NCBI RefSeq assembly: GCF_028769735.1
Contig: NC_088171.1
Coordinates: forward strand, 77,269,216-77,333,215
Direction: 5' to 3'
Length of the DNA stretch: 64,000 nt
Source: Zonotrichia leucophrys gambelii
Lineage: Eukaryota; Chordata; Aves; Passeriformes; Passerellidae
Both the position numbers and the translations under genes were made by a program. Under the pieces are notes generated by a model. It saw only the letters and a list, made by a program, of their open reading frames with translations, made no database searches and had not been told where the DNA came from. Shown here one piece after another: positions 51,960 through 62,850 of the stretch. Numbering within the stretch: the first letter of the stretch is position 1; each line of letters opens with the position of its first letter.

Positions 51960-52870
51960 GATAGGAATAAGAACTGGAGCCGAAGCTGACTTCTGCATGA
52001 AATTCAAACCAGCAGTGGCTGTCTCTCAGAGACTTTCCTGAGAGACAGTGTTTCACTGCTGTGAATTCCCCTGTTTCCCCTGGGATCCTGCAACTCACAT
52101 CTCTAGGACCAGGACATGGAACACTGCCACTCTGGCTGAGCTTTCAGCATGAGAGGTGAGCCAGGGGTCCTGCATGGAAACAACAAGGTACTGCTGATCA
52201 GCTGGTGGATGTCAGCTGGCAGCCAGCACCAGAGAGAACTCAGCAGGAGCAGCATATTGAATCAACTTCCTTTAAATGCTGAGAGAACAGTGTCTTTCTC
52301 AAAATTATGCTATGTCTGTTTGAAAAGAAAGCAAAGGAATAGTAAACAGAGGGGATACCTTCTCCAAGATATCTTCAAATGTATTCAATTTTCACACCTG
52401 GAAAGCACAGTTGAAGGTTGTAGTTCTCAGCAGCAGTCTTCTGCCAAGGAGCTCTGGAACATCGAATGTCTCCTTAATGTACCAGACATGCTGCAGGGAG
52501 AAAATTGGTTACCTGCTGATTGGCATGACTTCTGACTCATACTTCACAATTGCTTTTCTCTCCTGGCTGAATTTGTTTGAGCTATGGGGAAATAAATTGG
52601 CCCTGGAATGGATGTACTGTAGTGCAAGATAGTCATGGCAGCAGAATGTCTCCCCACCACCTCATTTGGCTTCAAGGCTTTGCTGCTGGTTCCCAGGCTC
52701 ATGAGTGCTGCTGTCAGGAGGCAGAGAGAAGATAAAAGGCACACACTCAAGTTATGTCCCAGCATGGGCCATTTCTTGTTGTTCACCAGCTGGTCAAACA
52801 CAGAGAATGTCAGCTGGTTGGTTCTCTCAGTCTTTGTCATGGTATGCCTCTTTTTCTCACTCTATGCAGT
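51960..52870. repeat. Second GC-richer unclassified island
   Basis: This block of about 0.9 kb differs in base composition from its flanks and is rich in CAGC/GCTG and CTCTG words. Several frames stay open for 60-128 codons (the longest at 52149-52535, +), none with a recognisable motif. It contains the stem-loop at 52019-52048. It may be an inserted repeat of a family I do not recognise. Confidence 0.3.
52019..52048. other. 11-bp perfect stem-loop
   Basis: CTGTCTCTCAG (52019-52029) pairs with CTGAGAGACAG (52038-52048) around the 8-base loop AGACTTTC. Confidence 0.7.
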
Positions 52871-55092
52871 TGCTTACTCTTCCTTTTCTAAGATATTTTA
52901 TAAAATGAAATAAAAATTTCTGTACTTTATCTCTTTTGGGTTAAGGTTCTTGCTTAAATCTTTAACTGAACAGGTTCCCTTACAATGGCATTTGACTTTT
53001 AACTGATAAGTCTTTAAAGATATTATTGGTTGGACAAGGTTCTGTTCTATTCCCATGGACTTTCTTTTAGCAATTCTTTGTAAGCAGCTTTACTTGTTAT
53101 TTAAGAACTGGCTATTTGCTTATGTCTCAAAAGTCCAAGGAAGTACTGTGCTCCTTGAATTCTCATCTGGCTGAAATTTGTCTTTGGAAGTTTATTATTA
53201 ATATGAGATTCACGGCCAAGGTAGAAATATGTAACATAGTTCATTCTTACAGTTGATAAATAGGGTAATAAATGAAAAATAACATAATGAAAAGATAATT
53301 TAAAGATTTGGTTGAAAAAAGAAAGAAGCAACTTAAAATCTCAAAGCTATTTTAAAAGTTCAAACTCAAGGCTAATCCTTAAAACACAGAAACTAGAGAG
53401 AGCCATACCAGAACAGTAACAGCTTATGCCAGTTGTCTGTCCAGTGATAGACTGGTGTTAATACTAAGACAATCATTTAGGTAGAGAGATTCTGAAAATG
53501 CTTATGCCTTTTAGCTTCAGAAGCCCTCCTAAATGGTTTGAAGATCATTAATATTTCTAAACTATTTTAAAATATTTGCATTATTGGAGTCTGACAGCTT
53601 TCAGCAAAAATGGGTGAATATCTGTCATCGCTGGCTCACTGCTTCACTAAAAGGCAGTGGGGAACGAAGCCAGAAGAGCCAGTGGCTTGCTTTGGTCAGA
53701 AGGATATGGATGGAGCTGGGAATGCACTTCCATTCACTGAGATTGCCTAATAAAAACATGGCATATGTTGCATTTCCCAGTGTTAGCAGGATTCAATTTT
53801 GGTATTTAATTTCTTTCAGATTATCTTCAGATAGTGTGACTATTAAGTTTTATATATTCATGATTCTTTTCAATGAAGTTTATATTAGATTGGTTTCTGT
53901 TGCTGGTTTGTATGTAAATAGTTTTTGGAGGGCTGTTTATCTAGGCATGTCTTGTTATTAAGTCTCTTTATTAACATGTGCCATGCATCTCTGATGTGCA
54001 GATTTAATGTGCAATGGTTATAAGCACGCTATGATGTGACATTTTCATGAGCTAATGTCTATAAATAAATATCTCAAATTGATATTTTAAATTAATTTTT
54101 GAATTAATGCATTCTATGTGAGCAGAAGCCATCAACTGACTTAAGGTGAAAAATCTCTCTTGAAATCACTCTTTGAAATTCAAAACTTGCACTATATCTT
54201 TTTGTGGTCTAGAAAAAGCATCGAAAAGCAGATCAGTAGATGTGGAAGGAAGGGTAGGAGTAGAAGGGAATGGCTGTCTGTTGCCACTACGATTCAGATG
54301 AAAGCAATTTTTTTTAATCAGATGAAGTAAATTCAGAAGCTTAAGTAAAGAATCCTTGGCTCAGGGATGTGCTCTATTTATGGGTATATCTGGTCTTTAT
54401 TCTCAACATGTAGATAAATGAGTGACTAGTATTTATAAAGATCTAAATTGTTCATCACTTTGTAAAAGCATTGAAACTTGTTCTAAATGTCCTCTTACAG
54501 GACAAAAATTAGTTGCTCTACCAAGAGATTTATTGTACAAAATATTTTTAATACAGTTGGAAGCAAAACCAGCATTTCTAGGTTTTCTACTGTGTGGGAA
54601 TATCTTGTTTTACTGACATGTTAATGAAAGTTGGGGAATACAAGTGCAAATATTTACTTTTGATGTGATGCAGTTTTAAGGAAGAAACTGGAGTAGTGGA
54701 GAAGAGCTGAATATTTTAATCATGAGAAAACCTAAGAAAGTACCTACTCCTTATTCATTAATTGATGAAGAAAAGAATTGTTAATCTGTGAATATTTCAA
54801 ACTGTATGTAAAAGTTAGCACATGAAAGGGAAGGGCTACTGTGGAAAAAATTTTTAAAAGTTTCATAATTCTAGCAGAATAGGAAGTAAGAGTCTTAGTA
54901 CAATGAGTTACTACAGGATTATTTTGTTCTCATTAATGACACAGAAAATACAACTGAAGTTATTAATTCAATCCTAAATTCATTAAATGGAGATTTGAGT
55001 TTCTGTGGAACACACTTAAATAACCGATTTAGGAAAAAGAGGTTCATATTAAAAAAAGGGAAAAAACCACCCTCTTTTACAATATGTCTATG

Positions 55093-55134
55093 AATTGTGA
55101 TCATGTAAAAATGAATTTTTACATGATCACAATT
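55093..55134. other. Perfect 20-bp inverted repeat with a 2-base centre
   Basis: The arm at 55093-55112 (starting AATTGTGATCATG) is the exact reverse complement of 55115-55134 (ending CATGATCACAATT). The two arms are separated only by GA. Each arm contains TGATCA. Such a near-perfect palindrome is unusual in ordinary intron sequence. Confidence 0.95.
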
Positions 55135-57490
55135 TATCAGAAAATCAAGCATCAGCTTTTATACACAAGCTTCATTTTTTGGGACAGATATTTTTCTTTT
55201 TTTTCTGTACTTTGCTCAGAGGAAGAGGTAACATTTTGTCATAATTCGTATACACACAACAGCAGCTGGTAATTCATATAGATTTAAGTTTTTTTCTCAT
55301 TGACACCTAATATGAAATTCTGTTTACTTTTAAGCTACAGTCTACAAAAAATACATAGCCTTATTTTTATGGCCCTGTGGGGGTAATGGCAGTAATGACT
55401 AACAGAATAGTCACTGTAGTCACTGCCTGATGTTGATAATAAGCAAAGAGTGTCCAGAGTAATTAATGTTTGCAGGATGAGACTCTTGCATTATAAGATT
55501 TGGATTTGCAGTACATATTGGATTTTCAGTACATATTCCATAAGAACAGGTCAGAAAAGAATATTTGATTTCTTTTTTTCGGCAAATAATCCATGTTGTT
55601 CTCAGGATGCTCCTAGAGTCAAGAAAAACAAAACTATACTAGGAGATAAATAATTAAATTTTATATTTGCATAATTTGTAATCTCTACCAGTAAAAGATT
55701 TCCAAGAAAACCGAAGGACAGTTATAGTTCCCACACTTTCTCTTTTAACCTTCTAGTTCATCATGCGCAAGATGCTTGTGTATCTGTGTATATATATTGA
55801 CCAACACAACCAAACATTCATTATTTCTGTGTTAAAAGTAGTATGACCAAAACATTCCAACTATTTTTCCTAGTTCAGTTTTCCTAGGCTTCCAAGCATG
55901 AGGTGTAAGGCGTGGGGGCATTTCTCCACCTTAAACATTTATCTTCTAGACAAAGTTCAGATGTCTACAAGACTCTGTAGAAAATATGGCAGTTTTGTGG
56001 ATTTTTAGAGATTGATACCACTCTGTCTCCAATTTTTTTATAAGTAGTTAAAGGCAATGTTATCTGTGGACATGGGAGATACAACTTCTCCACTGACACT
56101 GGCACAGTCTTAAAGAGGTGATTATAGCTTGCACAAATAGGGCCACATAAAATAATGCCAAGAGGATAATTGTGTGGTCCATTTTAGTTCTTTTTTGGGA
56201 TGTATCCTCAGAGGATTCCAATATTCCTCAAAGCAAAATAAATTTCTTTGGATGTCTGCACCATCCAATATTTCATGATCGGTGACTGATGAAAGTTCAT
56301 CAGGAGTTTTCTTTTAATTCCTCTCCTGAGTTTAGCAAGCATGGAGAACCATAGCAACTTTCAGAAGTGCGTCTGTAATGACGGCTGTGTGTAAATTCAT
56401 TAACTTTTTTTATCTTTTTCCGGCAACATCAGTTTTGTTTTTTGTTTTTTTTCCATTCAGTTAGTGATACAGTGAATAATGTCCTTTGAAAAAATTTTCC
56501 TGACTTAAACTTTTAAAGATTGCTCCATCACCTACATAATCAAGATCTTCTTAGTCCACTTGCTTGAAGCAGCTTGAGTTGCCATCTTGCACATCCAAAG
56601 TGTCATTATTGGATACTTCTGGTATATTTTGGAATGAGTTATTCTCAAATGTTGGTAATAATGAACTGCAAAATAGATTCTGACTTAGTTTATGGGAAAC
56701 AGCAAGGACAATCCTGGCTCCAGAAAAATGTAAAATGGGTAGGAACTGAGTTCTGCTGTCTCCCCAACAATTCCAACAGTCATTCAGCAGGGCTTTCACT
56801 CTTCATGATGTTGAAAGGCAAGATGGAGAACAGGTGAAAAGAAAGATATTCTATCCTAGGTTTGGATGCTTTGATTTTCAGTGACTAAACTATGGCTCTT
56901 CAGCTGCTGAAAATACTTGAGGCATGGCAAGAAAATCTGGAGTTCCAAAAGGCAAGTTAGCATACTGTAAGGCAGATGTAAATACTTCTTGTAGGTAGGA
57001 GAGGTGGGTTCAGGTTCTTTTCAGTAAGGAAGATCTAGCCTAAGTCACCAAATCCTATCTGGCTTTTCCACTGAGTCTCCAATCCTTTGACCAGTTAAGG
57101 TGACTCACTCAGATCTCTGCTTTCCCTTCTAAGTGCTTTCTTTCTTTTATTTTTTCACATCACTTCCACCTTTAACATATCATTCAATTAAATACTTGTT
57201 TGTTTTCTTGCTTTTTGTTTACACTACTGGTATAAATAAGTACATTGTGAGAGAAATAAAACTTATTTTTAATTGTTTTATGCTTGGCAAACTTTATGTG
57301 TGCCACTCTTTTTATTAGCTAGGAATTACATTGTGGTAATGAAAAAATAAGAGCAATTGGATGGGACAAATAAATCATTTTGACCTTTATATGCCTCCCA
57401 TGAATTAGATATATATGGAATTTCACAAAATTAAAAGAGGAATGAAAAATTATCAGGAAAAGTAGTTATGGTACAAAAAATAATATTTTT

Positions 57491-57540
57491 CCTTTCCTAA
57501 ATTATTTTTTCTGGACCTTTCCTAAATTATTTTTTCTGGA
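57491..57540. repeat. Perfect 25-bp tandem duplication
   Basis: A 25-base unit starting CCTTTCCTAAATTATT is present at 57491-57515 and repeated without any change at 57516-57540. Perfect identity suggests a recent duplication or a polymorphic site. Confidence 0.95.
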
Positions 57541-58284
57541 GTTAGTCAAGATGGCTTGGAAGGGTTGAGTAATTGCTTCATTTTTTAAAAGCCATTGTAA
57601 ATAATTCCAGCTTTGAGAAAAGTCTTGTCAATCTTTTCTTTTGTGTTCTTTCCCTCTGCTTCCATTACCCACTTCAAGGCTTTTAGCTTCCTTGCTTGGT
57701 GAAGTGCCATGAAGCCAAGGGAGCAAAGCAGGGAATTTTAGTTTTTCTTCTAGGGTAGTGTCAATGGCTGCTCTGGAAACCAGATGTTTCTGATTTTCTA
57801 TAATGGTGATGTTCCAAATGGCTTATGTGTCACCTTGTCATCGAGTTAATGTCAGAGGGGCATGCTTTGAAACAGGAACCAAGGCTCATCACACTGGTTT
57901 GCAGTGACAGGCAAATAAGCCGAACAATAATGTCCTAGTTTCTGCTTTCTTTTCTGCTTTTCCATTTCATGATTTTTAGTCAAAATACATGTGTATCTTA
58001 CCTTTGGAAGGTTTGTATACTGCTGTGTAAAATACCACCTGTTAGCAATTTATATCTTAGTCACTCACGGTGGAAATATTGTTATATATCAAAAGAAATG
58101 AAAGATTATGAAAGAACTTAAATACGGTATTACTTTGGGTTTCTCCAAATTATTGTTTTTTCAGGTTATTTTTTAAATGTCTGTGATTTTAAAAGTTTAA
58201 AAGTAATATTCTTATATAGCTTTCTGTTACTTTGGATTATATATGCTACAACGAATATATATTTATTGTTATATTTCTTCATAG

Positions 58285-58421
58285 ATATTTCATTGATCAT
58301 AACACAGAAGAAGATAGGTATTTCACGATTGATGCTAGTACTGGAACCATTAAGACTGCCAAGATCTTTGACAGAGAGGAGACACCTTGGTACAACATCA
58401 CAGTGGCTGCTTCTGAGATAG
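58285..58421 (+). CDS. CDH8: Cadherin-8 exon, C-terminal part of EC4
   Basis: This 137-bp exon has a TTCTTCATAG acceptor (AG at 58283-58284) and a GTAAAT donor at 58422. Its first A completes an AGA arginine codon with the AG from the previous exon, giving LVRYFIDHN. It ends on the single G of the next codon, expected to be aspartate. The peptide contains the FTIDASTGTIKTAK strand region, the DRE calcium motif in the form IFDREETPW, and a glycosylation sequon, NIT. The first half, FIDHNTEEDRYFTIDAS, differs from human cadherin-8 as remembered at several positions, whereas EETPWYNITV is unchanged. It is equivalent to exon 8. The following 122-bp exon that would lead into EC5 was not seen in the last 5.6 kb. 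Confidence 0.93.
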
Positions 58422-58447
58422 GTAAATCATTTATTTGGCACATGGTA

Positions 58448-58458
58448 TGAAAAATAAA
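58448..58458 (+). promoter_or_regulatory. In-frame stop and AATAAA just inside the intron after the EC4 exon
   Basis: If the exon at 58285-58421 is not spliced, the frame continues with GKSFIWHMV and stops at TGA 58448-58450. An AATAAA hexamer follows at 58453-58458. These are directly visible. Use as an intronic polyadenylation signal is inference: the hexamer is common by chance in AT-rich DNA, and there is only a weak T/GT-rich stretch around 58510-58530. Confidence 0.25.
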
Positions 58459-61400
58459 AATTAGAAAGGAAAATAATCACTCTCATATTTTGAGAAAGAC
58501 TACATTAATATGTTATGTTCTTTTGAACACCAGTGGGTTTTTAGCTAGTCCAGATAAAGAAGAGTTTTCTGTGTGTTTGTTAATACTCTAACTCCACAGA
58601 ACAATTAAACAAAATCACATGCCTATGTGAGTCCACCTGTGTAAATTTGCCAGATTTCTCTGCATGGGACAGAAGGCTGCCAACTTACCCAGCAACATTT
58701 CTAAGCATTCAATCTCCTAAAATAAACAGCTTGTGCCATTTGTGTTTCACAATTCATATGTCTTAGAAGTTAACACTATTTAGTACTGTCTGAGAAATTC
58801 ATCTTTCCTTCTTGTATCTACTATGGACTATTTTAGCAAATTGCATGCCAATTGTACGCCCGTGTTAATTTATATTTCACAAATGCCTAGTAGTTTCTGA
58901 TTATGTTTCTGGCCTTTTAATGGGCAAATTACCAAGATATAATAAATACTTACCTGTGCATTTGAATGTCCTCTAACTTTGGTGAATCTCCATTGCCTCA
59001 GATAAGCCCTGCAATGATCAAAAGCCATTTGGCTGAGGAGTATGAGACAAATATTTCTTCTTGAGGCAAGGAGAGTTTAACGAACTTTTCAGTTTGGCTT
59101 TTTGATTGCAGGGTCTTCATTTTTCCATGGTCAAAGTTTTAAATTTAAAAAACTCAACAAGGAAAATGAAGAAAAAAAAAGTCCCATTCTGGATTGATAG
59201 ATTCAATTCTCCTAAGCACTGTTCATGTTACCATCTTTCAGTGGCAGTGATTTTGATCAAAACTGTGAAATACTTTTATGTATATTCGTTTTCTTTTTTT
59301 TTTTGTTTTGTTTTATTAATGATAAAACACAGGTTTTACCTCTAATAGGTTCCACTGACATTATTTAGCCCGGTCTGCTTTCAACTGTTTCAACTCTTGG
59401 TTAAAATGTAATCTGTTCTGCCACTACAGCACTGGCGCATGCTACAGAATAAACAGCATGAATTTATTTCATAAAGACAGCAAATTGTTTCCTATTATTG
59501 TACCTACATTCACAAATAAATTGACATTTTGTGCTAAGTACTTCCCTACAGTAAATAATAGGATCTAGAATTTTATGATTAGCTCCTTGAAAAAGCAAAC
59601 ACTAACACTCCTGTGTGCTTGACAGTGTTGACATATATAGAATGTCATTTCAGTTCAGCATAAAACTGAATTCAGCATGAAATAAAATATAATTAAAGCT
59701 TAATCATAACCAGGTGCATACTTTTAATTAAAAAAAAAGAAAACAAAATTTAAAAGCTACACAGGGACACTGAAAAAAAAGAGTATTCATGAGTCCTTTT
59801 TCGGAAACCATTGAAATATAATTTTCCAGAAAAAAATCTCAATAGCATAAAACTTGAACATAGCTTTCTCCACATTATTTGTTTCACATAATCAAAAGAG
59901 TGCTGGTACGTGTATCATGCTGAGAATAGCATGAAGAAGGAGGATTATGTTTAAAACTAAAACAGAATGGAATAAATTATAAGAATTATACTTTTTTTCT
60001 TTTTCTTTTTTTTTTTTTTAATTTTAGGTGCTCTGCTTAGAAGTCTCTGTTTCAGGTGCAAATTTTTACAGGAAAACACAAATCTGATTTTTTGTCCCTT
60101 GCTCTGCCTTTGTTACAGTTAAAGCTGGGGTTGAAAAAATAAGTAAATTTATAGAGTCAGTTGGAAAAACAATTCAATTATGAAAAAAGGAAGATATAGT
60201 AGTGAGGAAGAGATGGATAACAGACAGACTGACAGGCAGCCTAAATGACAGACAGCCTTTCCTTGTGTCTATTTCCTCAAACATTTTGTTTTTTGTCATA
60301 TTTGGAAATTACAACACTGTTCTTTTCCAAATCCATTGTGAACTTAATAATGAATTTATGGTGGAGCAAGGGGCATATGCTGTGTATGGCCAAAGCTCTT
60401 CCCTTAAGTGCTATCTATCCCATATCTGGTCTTATGGTTTTTGCTTTTAAGCTCAAGCACTAGGTATTGCAAAACTAAGACTAAAGCTGAAATATCAGTC
60501 AAAGGCTATGACAAAAGTGTTATTTGGCTGTGAGGCTGATATTCCTCAAATTTATCTGACACAGCAGAAGGCATTTGCAGCTTCTGACATCATTTGCTTG
60601 GCCAAGAGCACAGCAGAACCTCCAAGGCCCATAAAGATTGTATTCCTTCAACAACAAGAGGTGCTCTGTGGGTATAAAGTGTTGATTGTAGTTAGTTTCT
60701 TGAAGTGTTTTCCTCTCTTCACTTTGTGCTACATATCACTGATAGAATTCAGTTTCCACCTATCATCCCTTTGGCCACTATTTGTAACCGGGCTTATTCT
60801 ACATAAATGAAATTTAGAATCAAGATTATATTTCTACCCCCAATTGTGTGATATCTTCATGCTTCAACCTCATTCTTTCTCAACCTTTCATAAGATATTT
60901 ACTTTCACTTTTCCTCTCTGTATGTGATATATACTGTCTGCATTGGTCAAGTGTCCTCTGAGATCTGAGGAAGTCCTACCACTTTGCTCTTCAGGAGTAA
61001 TGCTGATGTAATAATCCACAGGTTTTTTCTGTTTGTGCTCTTATTTCTTAAATCACACTATTATTATAAAAATTAATGGGCAATCCTTTTCTTTCTTTAA
61101 CATGCATTGTTCTTAAACAGCAGCATTTTTGTTTCCAGAAGCATTTGCTTTGATTGTCTCAATAGGAGTGCTTCCTGAAATCTCATTGTAGTACTAGGAA
61201 ATAAGATGATAAAGTAGTACTATAGTTTATGTTGAAGGATCTAAAGACTAAATCTAAGACAGGGGGAGGGAGAAGTCATACTAAGAGTAGTACTAATACT
61301 TTAAAATACAGATTCATATAGGGTGATTACCATTTAATTGACTTCTTAGAATTCTTTGAAAAAAATTTAGAATAGTCTGTTTGAAAGAGGGAGAAGATAT

Positions 61401-61739
61401 AATTTGATTGATTCTAGTAAAGGTTTTTAAACAAGTCTTTGACAAGAGTAATGAGAATAGAAAAGTACAGAGCAAATGCACAATGTTTTATAACACAAGA
61501 AAGACTGATTTAAAGGAAAGAAATACAGTCATAGCTTAGTAATATCAAGAATACAGTCTGTCCCTTGGAAGTAGAAAAACTTAAGGCTGAGCTATTTCAA
61601 GGACTAACAGAATCTGTCAATTAGAATTCATTATAATGATAGCACTCAATGATGCAAAGTGATTCAAATTCCAAAATTACCTCCCTAGCTGGTAAGAATT
61701 AAGGAAGATTAAGAAAAATTCATGTAAGAACAAGACACA

Positions 61740-62850
61740 CAGAAGAATGAGCTAGATAACTGAAGGGTGAAGTGGATGGAAAACTGTCTGAAATGGCAGG
61801 TTGAAAGGGCTTCAACCAGCAGCCCAGATAGCAGGTGGGGTCCAATCACTAGGAATTATTCCTGGTGGCTTATGCAGGATATAACAGCCTCTTCATTAAT
61901 GATGTGATATGTGGAATAGAGTGCTTTCTCAACCACTCTCACTCTTTGCAAATGACACAAAACTGGAATAAAGGCTCGTACATCAGACTGTTGTGTTGAC
62001 AACCAGAAAGATCTCAATAGGCTAGAGAAATGGCTGAACAGGAAATGAAGAGAGATTGATGAGAGGGAAATTAAATCTTGAAGAGAGATTTAATAATAGG
62101 AAGTGCAAAGCTGAGCACTTAGAGAGGAGTAATCCGATGTACCAGTTCACATGCACAGCCAACTGGCAGATGAGCAGCTTTTGAGAGAAGGTTATGGTGG
62201 AGATCCTGGTGAATGAAACCTGGGTGTGAGCCAGTGATGAGATCTTGTGGCAATGGAGGCCAATGCCATTCTGCACTGGGTGAGAAAACATTGGGTGTCA
62301 GCAGGCTGAGAGGGGTGATCCTTCCCCTCCATACAGCCATGATGAGAGCCCAAGAGGAATGCTCCCAGATCTGGGCTCCTCAATACCAAAAAAACTAAGT
62401 CCAGTGCAGAATCATGAAGGCTGGAATATCTGTCATATGAGGAGAGGCTGAAAAAGCTCAGATTGTTCAGCCTGGAGATGTGAAGGCTCAGAAGGAGCTT
62501 ATCAATAAGTTTAAATAACTGTTAGGGGGAGTCAAAGAGGTGACTAAAGATGATCAACATCAAGAAAGACTCATCTGAGTAGTATACGGTAAAATAACAG
62601 GAAATAATTTGAATAAACTGAAGCACAGAAAATTCCATTTAAACCAAATAAGAAAAATGGTTTTACTGTGAGATTGATTGAAAATTGGAACAGGTCACAT
62701 TGAGAGGTTGTGGATTCTCTGTCTTGGAGACACTCAGAACCCAACTGGACATGGCCAGAGCAATGTACACTCTAGATCCAGCTTTGAGCAAAGGAGTTGG
62801 ACTTGCAGATCTATGGAGGCACCTTCAAAATCAATGATTCTTTGATTTTT
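61740..62850 (+). mobile_element. Long degraded CR1 LINE (reverse transcriptase to 3' end)
   Basis: This is the longest CR1 remnant in the window. Early blocks encode the reverse transcriptase region LFINDV followed by a decayed equivalent of the FADDTK box, visible as TTTGCAAATGACACAAAACT. Later blocks include GATCTCAATAGGCTAGAGAA, GGTGGAGATCCTGGTGAATG and GGAGAGGCTGAAAAAGCTCA. It ends near ATCAATGATTCTTTGATT. Stops and frameshifts occur throughout, so it is a fossil. Confidence 0.9.

Larger units (their letters stand above)
45382..58284 (+). other. CDH8: Intron within EC4 (12,903 bp)
   Basis: This GT-AG phase 2 intron contains a sense CR1 composite at 50085-50630 and two GC-richer unclassified islands at 48180-48620 and 51960-52870. 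It also holds a perfect inverted repeat at 55093-55134, a perfect 25-nt tandem duplication at 57491-57540, and a possibly conserved stretch at 46880-47280. The remainder is AT-rich sequence in which I see nothing else. Confidence 0.9.
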
